A stretch of 13,115 bases of DNA from CALVUP01 sp964422195 (GTDB lineage: Bacteria > Bacillota_I > Bacilli_A > RF39 > UBA660): NCBI GenBank assembly GCA_964422195.1, contig CAYRAF010000033.1:1-13115 (forward strand), written 5' to 3'. The notes under the pieces were generated by a model that saw only the letters and a list, made by a program, of their open reading frames with translations, was not told the DNA's origin and ran no database searches. The position numbers were made by a program, and so were the translations under genes. Below are positions 7,381-12,943 of the stretch, piece by piece (within the stretch, counting starts at the first letter, position 1; each line of letters opens with the position of its first letter).

Positions 7381-8643
7381 ATGGCTAAGTGGAAGAATAG
7401 AGAAAAACATACTAATGCAGAAATAAAAGAAAAAGAAATAAAAAAAGGTAACTATTTTTTTACTAAAACGATGAGACGTCAGTCTTTAATTATGTTTATA
7501 TCAGTATTAGTTGCTTCAATCGCTTTAGGTGGAAGTGCTTATGCAGTTTTTACTTCTTTAGCTTCTTCGGATTATAATAGTATATCGATAGGATCTTTAA
7601 AGCTAACTTATACTGATGATGAGACCTCAGTAGTTGATCTAGCGAGTGTATATCCCATAACTGATGCAGAGGGAGAAACACTAGAAGGATATAAGTTTAA
7701 GATTCGAAATACCGGATCACTAGCATCTAAATATGTTGTTTATGTTGGTAGTGATGGCGCTGTTATAAGTTCTGATAATTGTAGGTCAAAATTGATAGAT
7801 AGTACGGATTTAAAAATAAAAGTAAATAATAAGTCTGCTGTTACACTTAATTCTTTAGCTACAGATAAATATGATAATAATGGATATCAAATATATAAAA
7901 TTGCAGAAGGAACATTGCAACCAGGGGAAACAAAAAAGTTTGATGTTAAAATGTGGATTAATATAGATGCTGATAATAGTGTTTTAGGAAAACACTTTCA
8001 TGGAAAGATTTTAGTTAATGGTGAAAATTATAACACATATACGACAGATGCTCTAAAAGTTTGGTATGATGGTATAAATAATGGTAGTGAAGGAAATGAT
8101 ACTACTATTAATAGCTGGTATGATTTATCTGGAAATAATAATCATTCTTCAACGTTTATAGGGAATAATACTTGGAATAGTGATAGTCTTAAATTAAATG
8201 GAGTAGTTCCTTTCGTTGGTAATATAAATGAAGAATATACTATTTCCACTGTTGTTAAAGCAAATAGTATTTCTAATAATCCATATATTGTATATGGTGA
8301 TAATTATCCAAGTATGTATATAAATGGAAGTTCTCTTGCTGTAGCTACTCAGGGAATAAGCCAGATAGTAGATGGTACAAATATAAACACAAGTGACACT
8401 TTTATGGTTACTATGACTTATGCAAATAATAAATTAACAATTTATTTAAATTCAAATAAAATAAAAGAATTAGATGTTGTTAATAAACCGACATCTGTTG
8501 CTACTGCTTATATAGGTGGTAATAATGGCGCAAACAATTTAGATGGTAATGTATATAATTTTATGTTATACGATAAGGCTTTAAGTGATGAAGAAGTAAA
8601 AAGTAATTATGTAATAGAAAAAGCAAGGTTTGGTATAAATTAA
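7381..8643 (+). CDS. Membrane-anchored or secreted TasA-like plus LamG surface protein
   Basis: A 420-residue exported protein that I can describe by architecture only. Residues 1-35 are a lysine-rich cytoplasmic tail. Residues 36-57 are a hydrophobic segment ending SAYA, which could be a signal peptidase site (after Ala55) or stay as an anchor. Residues 58 to about 215 resemble TasA/camelysin-type proteins: a small-residue stretch, ISIGSLKLTY, then FKIRNTGSLASKYVVYV. Residues about 222-420 look like a LamG/concanavalin-type jelly roll: LKVWYDGINN, SWYDLSGNNNHSS, and the closing FMLYDKALSDEEVKSNY. There is no LPxTG sorting signal. It is preceded by GGTGAT (7372-7377) and is first in a four-gene operon. 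Likely role: surface adhesin or fibre-type protein binding glycans or protein, by inference. Confidence 0.72.
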   Translation: MAKWKNREKHTNAEIKEKEIKKGNYFFTKTMRRQSLIMFISVLVASIALGGSAYAVFTSLASSDYNSISIGSLKLTYTDDETSVVDLASVYPITDAEGETLEGYKFKIRNTGSLASKYVVYVGSDGAVISSDNCRSKLIDSTDLKIKVNNKSAVTLNSLATDKYDNNGYQIYKIAEGTLQPGETKKFDVKMWINIDADNSVLGKHFHGKILVNGENYNTYTTDALKVWYDGINNGSEGNDTTINSWYDLSGNNNHSSTFIGNNTWNSDSLKLNGVVPFVGNINEEYTISTVVKANSISNNPYIVYGDNYPSMYINGSSLAVATQGISQIVDGTNINTSDTFMVTMTYANNKLTIYLNSNKIKELDVVNKPTSVATAYIGGNNGANNLDGNVYNFMLYDKALSDEEVKSNYVIEKARFGIN

Positions 8644-8661
8644 TTAAAAGTTGGTGATAAT

Positions 8662-9276
8662 ATGAATAATGAATTTCGTTCATTAAGTGATATTGTTAAA
8701 TCAAAAACTAGTAATGAAGATCTTACTAGCTTTTTCTATAAGGCCTCAAAATATATGGAATTATTACATAGTAATGGTTTGTATGTTACAGATTTTAAAT
8801 TTCAACACGTTAAAGATACAGGTTCAGGAGTGGTGTTTGAGAGATGTGATGTTATAAATAATCCATTAGTTGGTAGACAAGTAGAGTCAAATATAAAAGA
8901 ATTCGCAGAAATGATGGTTGGTGCTTATATAGGTTATTCCTTACCAATTCCAGCTGAAAAAATCAAAAAAGATTTTAAAGAAATTCAGTACTTGTTTCCA
9001 TCTGTTGATATAGAATATTTATCAACCACTATATATGAAGAAAATGAAATATATTATCATGATTATGTGGATAGAATGAGAAACTTTTTTTCAAGTGGTA
9101 ATACTACTAGTAATAGTGTTGCTTTAACAAAATCAAAGTCAACAGCAGCAGGAAGGGCTTTTAGTGAAAAAGAATCCTATAAAAGTCAGGCAGCATATGC
9201 AAATGTTTTGATAATTGCGGGTATTATATCGTTAATAACTTTAGTTGCGGTATTAACATATATAATAATGAGGTAA
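8662..9276 (+). CDS. Tail-anchored protein with possible degenerate kinase-like fold
   Basis: Not recognised as a named family. This 204-residue protein has a soluble N-terminal domain (about 1-145), a Ser/Thr/Lys/Ala-rich linker (about 146-180) and a single C-terminal hydrophobic helix (about 182-203) ending MR, so it is tail-anchored with the domain in the cytoplasm. LHSNGLYVTDFKFQHV (35-50) lines up with the catalytic-loop pattern LHxxGIxHRDxKxxN of protein kinases: Asp44 and Lys46 are kept, HR is lost and Asn is His. NIKEFAEMMVGAYIGYS (77-93) resembles the following DIYSLGxxLYEMLTG helix. No N-lobe with an ATP-binding loop is visible, so any resemblance would be to a pseudokinase C-lobe. 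It starts 18 bases after the previous stop with GGTGAT at 8653-8658. Confidence 0.6.
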   Translation: MNNEFRSLSDIVKSKTSNEDLTSFFYKASKYMELLHSNGLYVTDFKFQHVKDTGSGVVFERCDVINNPLVGRQVESNIKEFAEMMVGAYIGYSLPIPAEKIKKDFKEIQYLFPSVDIEYLSTTIYEENEIYYHDYVDRMRNFFSSGNTTSNSVALTKSKSTAAGRAFSEKESYKSQAAYANVLIIAGIISLITLVAVLTYIIMR

Positions 9277-9280
9277 TTAT

Positions 9281-9376
9281 ATGATGGATGATGTTATTGA
9301 GATATTAGATACATATGAATTTTTACTTGATTATTTTAATGATATAGGGGATTTGTTGGAGAGTAATAATGAATAA
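9281..9376 (+). CDS. Acidic 31-residue microprotein
   Basis: A short open frame with clear signs of translation. GAGG (9270-9273), overlapping the previous stop, is a ribosome site 7 bases before ATG 9281. The TAA at 9374-9376 overlaps the next gene's ATG (9369) by 8 bases, a coupling arrangement. The protein begins MMDDVIEILDTYEFLLDYF and has ten Asp/Glu residues and no Lys, Arg or His. Spacing of hydrophobic residues (V, I, L, F, L, Y, I, L) suggests one amphipathic acidic helix. The next protein is strongly basic, so a direct partner role is possible but unproven. An alternative is that it serves only as a translational-coupling leader for the downstream gene. I know no homologue. Confidence 0.55.
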   Translation: MMDDVIEILDTYEFLLDYFNDIGDLLESNNE

Positions 9377-9941
9377 ATATAAAAAAATTAATAGGGAAAT
9401 AAAAAAGACGAGCAAAGATATTTATAGAGAAACTGTAAATCTAGCAAAAGAAGTTAATTTGCATAATTATTCTATCGCAGGAAATATAGCGTTATCTATA
9501 TACACAAATATGGCATATATTAATTGTTGTATTATTAATGCTTGTGAGAGTATAGAATTATTAGATAATAGAGCTTTTGAATATATTGTTGATGATACTA
9601 TTTCTGCTGAACGATTAAAAAAAAGAATTTCTAAAAACAAATATATGGCATATACTTTTGTAAGTTGTTACCTAGATTGTATTAATCAATTACATAACGA
9701 TAATAAATATGATGAAATAAAAAGTTCAATAAAAAAAGCTAACTTTTTAAATAAACAATATAATGTAGAAGGGTTAACTACATTTGGTTATGAGCAAATA
9801 TGTGATAGCATAGTTACTAAAGAAAATAAGAAAGATATAAAAAGGTTAGTAAGCTATTTTTATAATAACCATATTAGACTTTATGTAGATGAAGATAGTA
9901 TAAGAAAAAAAGATTTATATAGAATAAGTAAAAGTTTATAA
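9369..9941 (+). CDS. Uncharacterised basic, helical protein
   Basis: I do not recognise this 190-residue protein. It has a lysine-rich N-terminus (MNKYKKINREIKKTSK), no signal peptide and no clear membrane helix, and looks largely alpha-helical. The stretch at about 35-65 is the most hydrophobic and contains CC at 53-54 and Cys59; further cysteines lie at 100, 104 and 145. The Cys100/Cys104 spacing could hold a metal, but no complete zinc-ribbon pattern is present. Its ATG overlaps the stop of the acidic microprotein and is preceded by GGAGAG (9358-9363), so it is the last gene of the accessory operon. No terminator is evident after it; the secE promoter follows within 8 bases. Confidence 0.7.
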   Translation: MNKYKKINREIKKTSKDIYRETVNLAKEVNLHNYSIAGNIALSIYTNMAYINCCIINACESIELLDNRAFEYIVDDTISAERLKKRISKNKYMAYTFVSCYLDCINQLHNDNKYDEIKSSIKKANFLNKQYNVEGLTTFGYEQICDSIVTKENKKDIKRLVSYFYNNHIRLYVDEDSIRKKDLYRISKSL

Positions 9942-9948
9942 ATAATTA

Positions 9949-9978
9949 TTGACAAATTAAACGCTTTTGTGTTATTTT
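9949..9978 (+). promoter_or_regulatory. Sigma-A-type promoter of secE-nusG
   Basis: A perfect TTGACA (9949-9954) and TATTTT (9973-9978), 18 bases apart, with TGT just before the -10 (TGn extension). The start is expected near 9985. Confidence 0.72.
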
Positions 9979-9984
9979 ATAGGT

Positions 9985-10018
9985 GACACGGAAGTGTTTT
10001 TATTTTGATAAAAAACAT
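9985..10018 (+). other. Structured leader of secE-nusG with two exclusive hairpins
   Basis: ACAC (9986-9989) / GTGT (9994-9997) closes a GGAA tetraloop and is followed by a T-rich run. The same GTG can instead pair within GTGTTTTTAT (9994-10003) against ATAAAAAACAT (10008-10018, one A bulged). The two folds exclude each other. The first stem is short (4 bp, plus a possible G-U), so a regulatory role is speculative. Confidence 0.3.
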
Positions 10019-10043
10019 ATGATTAAGTTAGGTGGGTGAAGTT

Positions 10044-10367
10044 ATGGCAACAAAAGAAAAAAAGGTAGTAAAAAACAAGAAAGATACTACTAAGAAGGAA
10101 GAATTAAAAAAAGAAAAAGTAGTTGTCGAAGAAAACAAAAAAAATAAAGAAAAAAAAGTTAGTAAAAAAGAAAAAAAGAATAAGAAGGATAAACCAAAAA
10201 AAGAAAGATTTATTAAATCAACGATCAGAGAAATGAAACAAGTTAAGTTTCCTACTAAGAAGGAAATGATAAAGCTTTCAATTGCGACAATTGTATTTGT
10301 AATATTCTTTGGAGTATTATTTTTTGGAGTAGATGCAATTATGTCTTGGTTAAAACAGGTGATGTAA
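10044..10367 (+). CDS. secE: Preprotein translocase subunit SecE with long lysine-rich N-tail
   Basis: Essential clamp subunit of the SecYEG membrane channel. The conserved SecE core begins near residue 55 (RFIKSTIREMKQVKFPTKKE), followed by one membrane helix at about 77-99 and the end SWLKQVM. The length of 107 residues exceeds the roughly 60 usual in Gram-positive bacteria because residues 1-53 form a low-complexity tail with 25 lysines. I chose ATG 10044, preceded by GGTGGGTGA (10031-10039); the GTG at 10032 lies within that ribosome site. nusG follows after one base, as in most bacteria. The usual upstream rpmG (L33) is absent. Confidence 0.93.
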   Translation: MATKEKKVVKNKKDTTKKEELKKEKVVVEENKKNKEKKVSKKEKKNKKDKPKKERFIKSTIREMKQVKFPTKKEMIKLSIATIVFVIFFGVLFFGVDAIMSWLKQVM

Positions 10368-10368
10368 T

Positions 10369-10902
10369 ATGGAAAAACAATGGTATGTAGTTAACACTTA
10401 TTCTGGACACGAAGCAAATGTAAAGGAAAAGCTTGAAATGAAAGCTGAATCTATGGATATGAAAGATTATATTTGTAGAATTATTATTCCTGAAGAAACT
10501 GTTGTCGAAGAAAAAAATGGTGTAAAGAAAGAAAAAAAGAAAAAATTATTTCCTGGATATATTCTTGTTGAAATGGTTATGACTGATGAAGCTTGGTATG
10601 TAGTACGTAATACTCCAGGAGTTACTGGATTTATTGGATCAAGTGGTAAGGGAGCAAAACCAACTCCACTTCAACCATATGAAGTTGATAATGTACTTCG
10701 TAATATGGGTATGAGTAGATTAGAAATGGATAATGATCTAGAAGTTGGTGCTAAGGTAAAAATAGTAGATGGTCCATTTGCTGGTATGTTTGGTACTATA
10801 GAAACTTTAGATCAAGAAACACAAACACTAACAATAGTAATAGATTTATTTGGTCAAGAAACTTCAGTTGAAGCAGAGCTTAGTCAAATAGAAAAAGCAT
10901 AA
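10369..10902 (+). CDS. nusG: Transcription elongation/antitermination factor NusG
   Basis: Binds RNA polymerase and couples transcription to termination, pausing or translation. The NGN domain covers about 1-115, starting KQWYVVNTYSGHEANVKEKL and including LFPGYILVEMVM and VRNTPGVTGFIG. The C-terminal KOW domain (about 123-177) contains VGAKVKIVDGPFAGMFGTIE. The length of 177 residues is normal. The ribosome site GGTGATG (10358-10364) lies in the last secE codons, so the pair is co-translated. A promoter for the ribosomal genes starts six bases after its stop. Confidence 0.97.
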   Translation: MEKQWYVVNTYSGHEANVKEKLEMKAESMDMKDYICRIIIPEETVVEEKNGVKKEKKKKLFPGYILVEMVMTDEAWYVVRNTPGVTGFIGSSGKGAKPTPLQPYEVDNVLRNMGMSRLEMDNDLEVGAKVKIVDGPFAGMFGTIETLDQETQTLTIVIDLFGQETSVEAELSQIEKA

Positions 10903-10907
10903 AATAC

Positions 10908-10936
10908 TTGCAAATTGAATAAAAAGGTGTTATTAT
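10908..10936 (+). promoter_or_regulatory. Promoter of rplK-rplA
   Basis: TTGCAA (10908-10913), 17 bases, TATTAT (10931-10936), with TGT immediately before the -10 (TGn extension). The start is expected near 10942-10943, giving a leader of about 112 nt. An AU hairpin CTATAT/ATATAG (10944-10961) lies at its 5' end. Confidence 0.75.
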
Positions 10937-10968
10937 TTAATGGCTATATTTAATTATATAGATTTGGA

Positions 10969-11018
10969 AGTGGGAAGTATATGTGTGTTTAGCGGATCAC
11001 ATAGCTATTTGAACCACT
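10969..11018 (+). promoter_or_regulatory. Putative L1-binding RNA element in the rplK leader
   Basis: The outer stem AGTGG (10969-10973) / CCACT (11014-11018) and inner stem TATGTG (10980-10985) / CACATA (10998-11003) enclose an asymmetric internal loop with GAA on the 5' side and UUUGAA on the 3' side. The pattern GUGGGA ... UUGAA ... CCAC resembles the L1-binding region of 23S rRNA (helices 76-78). Known biology: L1 represses its own rplK-rplA mRNA in several bacteria. The ribosome site AGGAGG (11041-11046) follows 22 bases later. Confidence 0.55.
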
Positions 11019-11054
11019 AACGAAAAAACTAAAATTTTATAGGAGGTGTTTTTC

Positions 11055-11483
11055 GTGGCAAAGGAAGTTATAAATAAGATTAAATTACAAATTCCAGCTG
11101 GAAAAGCTACACCTGCTCCACCAGTTGGAACAGTTTTAGGACCTGCTGGTATAAATTTACAAGAGTTTTGTACTAAATATAATGATGCTACTCGTGATAA
11201 AATGGGAGATATCTTACCAGTAGAAATTTCTATTTATGATGATAGATCATTTGATTTTATAATTAAAACTCCACCTACAGCATTCCTTTTAAAGAAATAT
11301 GCTAAAATTAATAAGGGATCAGCTAAAGGTGCAAATGAAACAGTTGCTACTTTAACTAAATCACAAATTAAAGAAATTGCAGAAATTAAATTACCAGATT
11401 TAAACGCATATGATATAGAGGCTGCAATGAAAGTTGTTGAAGGAACAGCTAAAAACATGGGAATCGTCGTAGAAGGCGAATAA
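11055..11483 (+). CDS. rplK: 50S ribosomal protein L11
   Basis: Component of the GTPase-associated centre, binding 23S rRNA near the L10-L12 stalk. The protein begins MAKEVINKIKLQIPAGKATP, followed by PPVGTVLGPAGINLQEFC, the conserved N-terminal domain. The C-terminal RNA-binding domain has FIIKTPPTAFLLKKYAKI and ends KNMGIVVEGE. At 142 residues it is full length. It starts at GTG 11055, eight bases after AGGAGG; the upstream GTG at 11046 is inside the ribosome site. It is first in a two-gene unit with rplA. Confidence 0.97.
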   Translation: MAKEVINKIKLQIPAGKATPAPPVGTVLGPAGINLQEFCTKYNDATRDKMGDILPVEISIYDDRSFDFIIKTPPTAFLLKKYAKINKGSAKGANETVATLTKSQIKEIAEIKLPDLNAYDIEAAMKVVEGTAKNMGIVVEGE

Positions 11484-11509
11484 TTTAGTTATTTCATATA
11501 GTTAATCTA

Positions 11510-11543
11510 TGTGGGAGGAATAAAATCCGCAAGTAAAACCACA
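11510..11543 (+). promoter_or_regulatory. Putative L1-binding RNA element before rplA
   Basis: The outer stem TGTGG (11510-11514) / CCACA (11539-11543) and inner stem GGA (11517-11519) / TCC (11526-11528) have a large 3' internal loop ending GTAAAA. GUGGGAGG followed by ACCAC closely matches the strands of the 23S rRNA L1 site and of known L1 mRNA targets. The rplA ribosome site AGGAGG (11545-11550) starts two bases after the stem, so L1 binding could block it. Confidence 0.65.
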
Positions 11544-11557
11544 AAGGAGGAAATAAA

Positions 11558-12256
11558 ATGAAAAAGAGATCTAAGAAATATGTAGAAGCTTGTTCAAAAA
11601 TCGAAAAGAATAAAGCTTATACTAAGGAAGAAGCTATTAAGTTAGTAAAAGAAACTTCTGTAAGTAAATTTGATGCTTCTGTTGAAGTTGCAATGAATTT
11701 AAACTTAGATACTAAGAAAGCAGATCAACAATTAAGAGGAGCTATGGTTCTTCCTAAAGGAACAGGTAAAACAAAAAGAGTTTTAGTTGTTGCTAGAGGA
11801 GAAAACGCTACAAAAGCAAAAGAAGCTGGAGCTGATTTTGTTGGTGACACTGATATCTTAGAAAAAATAGAAAAAGAAAATTGGTTTGAATTTGATGTAA
11901 TGATTGCAACTCCAGATATGATGCCACTTTTAGGTAAATTAGGTAGAGTTCTTGGACCAAAAGGATTAATGCCAAATCCTAAAACTGGGACAGTTACAAC
12001 TGATGTAGTAAAAGCTGTAAGCGATGTAAAATCTGGTCGTGTTGAATATAGAACAGATAGTTATGGTAATGTTCATGGTATTATTGGTAAAGTATCATTC
12101 AGTGAAGAAGATTTATTAGAAAACCTAAAAGCATTTGTAGCTACTATAGTTAAAGCTAAACCAACTGCTGCTAAAGGTGAATATATTAAAAACATATCAA
12201 TAACTACTACAATGGGTCCTGGAATCAAAGTTGATACAAACTCATTTGACAAATAA
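11558..12256 (+). CDS. rplA: 50S ribosomal protein L1
   Basis: Forms the mobile L1 stalk at the ribosomal exit site and, in well-studied bacteria, represses its own operon. The N-terminal KKRSKKYVEA and KAYTKEEAIKLVKE, the domain II region with GTGKTKRVLVVARG, the highly conserved LGRVLGPKGLMPNPKTGTVT, and the C-terminal ITTTMGPGIKVDTNSF are all present. At 232 residues it is full length. The ATG at 11558 follows AGGAGG by 7 bases. The last codons carry the -35 of the rplJ promoter. Confidence 0.97.
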   Translation: MKKRSKKYVEACSKIEKNKAYTKEEAIKLVKETSVSKFDASVEVAMNLNLDTKKADQQLRGAMVLPKGTGKTKRVLVVARGENATKAKEAGADFVGDTDILEKIEKENWFEFDVMIATPDMMPLLGKLGRVLGPKGLMPNPKTGTVTTDVVKAVSDVKSGRVEYRTDSYGNVHGIIGKVSFSEEDLLENLKAFVATIVKAKPTAAKGEYIKNISITTTMGPGIKVDTNSFDK

Positions 12257-12274
12257 GATAGAGTAGTTTATAAT
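12246..12274 (+). promoter_or_regulatory. Perfect-consensus promoter of rplJ-rplL
   Basis: TTGACA (12246-12251), 17 bases, TATAAT (12269-12274): both hexamers and the spacer match the sigma-A consensus exactly. The -35 lies in the last codons of rplA. The start is expected near 12281, so the leader is about 138 nt. Confidence 0.85.
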
Positions 12275-12285
12275 AATTGTAATTT

Positions 12286-12387
12286 GTTGGTGCCATAGAC
12301 AGTAGGTAAAAAAGTAAATCCTACCGAGGAACTATAATTTGAAAGTTTTTAGTTTCTATGGGTTCCTATAGAAACTTTTTTATGGCA
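12286..12387 (+). promoter_or_regulatory. L10 leader (ribosomal protein autoregulatory RNA)
   Basis: The sequence TGGTGCC...AGACAGTAGG...CCTACCGAGG is the hallmark of the L10 leader found before rplJ in Bacillota. The hairpin GTAGG (12302-12306) / CCTAC (12320-12324) is the binding arm, and TGCCAT (12291-12296) can pair with ATGGCA (12382-12387) to close the element. GGAAC (12328-12332) or CCATAG (12293-12298) can pair with GTTCC (12362-12366) or CTATGG (12356-12361), which would break the terminator hairpin. Known role: free L10-L12 complex binds and lowers rplJL expression. Confidence 0.85.
12351..12381 (+). terminator. Leader terminator (attenuator) before rplJ
   Basis: The stem AGTTTCTATGG (12351-12361) / CCTATAGAAACT (12366-12376 region; one G-U pair) has loop GTTC and is followed by T bases to 12381. 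It sits inside the L10 leader, 37 bases before rplJ, as expected for transcription attenuation. Confidence 0.8.
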
Positions 12388-12418
12388 ACACTTCAAAATA
12401 ATTAAAGGAGGTGCAAAA

Positions 12419-12916
12419 ATGGCAAGTGCTAAAATCTTAGAACAAAAGAAACAAGTAGTAGAAGAGATTAAATCTAAGGTTGAAGATAATGCAACTATAG
12501 TATTATTTGACTACCGTGGTTTAACTGATGAAGCTTGTAAAGCTTTAAGACGTGAACTTAAAGAAAATGGAGCTGATTATAAAGTATATAAAAATACTTT
12601 AATGGCAATTGCGTTCAAAGATTTAAATATTGATTTAGGCGATAATTTAACTGGTCCATCTGCATTAGCTTTTGGTACAGATCAAGTAATGCCTATAAAA
12701 GTATTAAGCAAATTTGCAAAAGACCACCCAGAAGTAATTTTAAAAGTTGGAGTTGTTGATAACGAAGTTGCAGATAAAGAAATGTTAAATAAATTATCAT
12801 CTATTCCATCAAGAGAAGGATTACTTACTCAACTTGCTGGTGGTATGATTGGTCTTGTTAGAGATTTATCTATTTGTTTAGATTTATATGCTAACGGAAA
12901 AGAAGAAGAAAAATAA
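12419..12916 (+). CDS. rplJ: 50S ribosomal protein L10
   Basis: Base of the ribosomal stalk that anchors L7/L12 dimers and binds its own mRNA leader with them. The N-terminal ILEQKKQVVEEIKSKVEDN, FDYRGLTDEACKALRRELKENGADYKVYKNTL, the GPSALAFG region and KVGVVDN are diagnostic. The C-terminal helix (about 130-160) is the L12 docking segment. At 165 residues it is full length. The ATG at 12419 is preceded by AGGAGGTG. rplL starts 27 bases after the stop with no terminator between them. Confidence 0.97.
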   Translation: MASAKILEQKKQVVEEIKSKVEDNATIVLFDYRGLTDEACKALRRELKENGADYKVYKNTLMAIAFKDLNIDLGDNLTGPSALAFGTDQVMPIKVLSKFAKDHPEVILKVGVVDNEVADKEMLNKLSSIPSREGLLTQLAGGMIGLVRDLSICLDLYANGKEEEK

Positions 12917-12943
12917 TTAATAAAATATAAGGAGGAAAATAAA

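Noticed and set aside
9281..9941. Toxin-antitoxin pair formed by the acidic microprotein and the basic protein
   Set aside because: The overlap and opposite charges fit loosely, but neither product has a known toxin or antitoxin motif and no operator palindrome is visible upstream.
10019..10039. Six-codon leader peptide (ATG to TGA) before secE
   Set aside because: It has no ribosome site and its stop merely falls in the secE Shine-Dalgarno; no run of regulatory codons is present.
9942..10043. Remnant rpmG (L33) or tRNA-Trp before secE, where they lie in some Bacillota
   Set aside because: No zinc-ribbon cysteine pairs in any frame and no cloverleaf or CCA-end pattern; the gap is filled by a promoter and leader.
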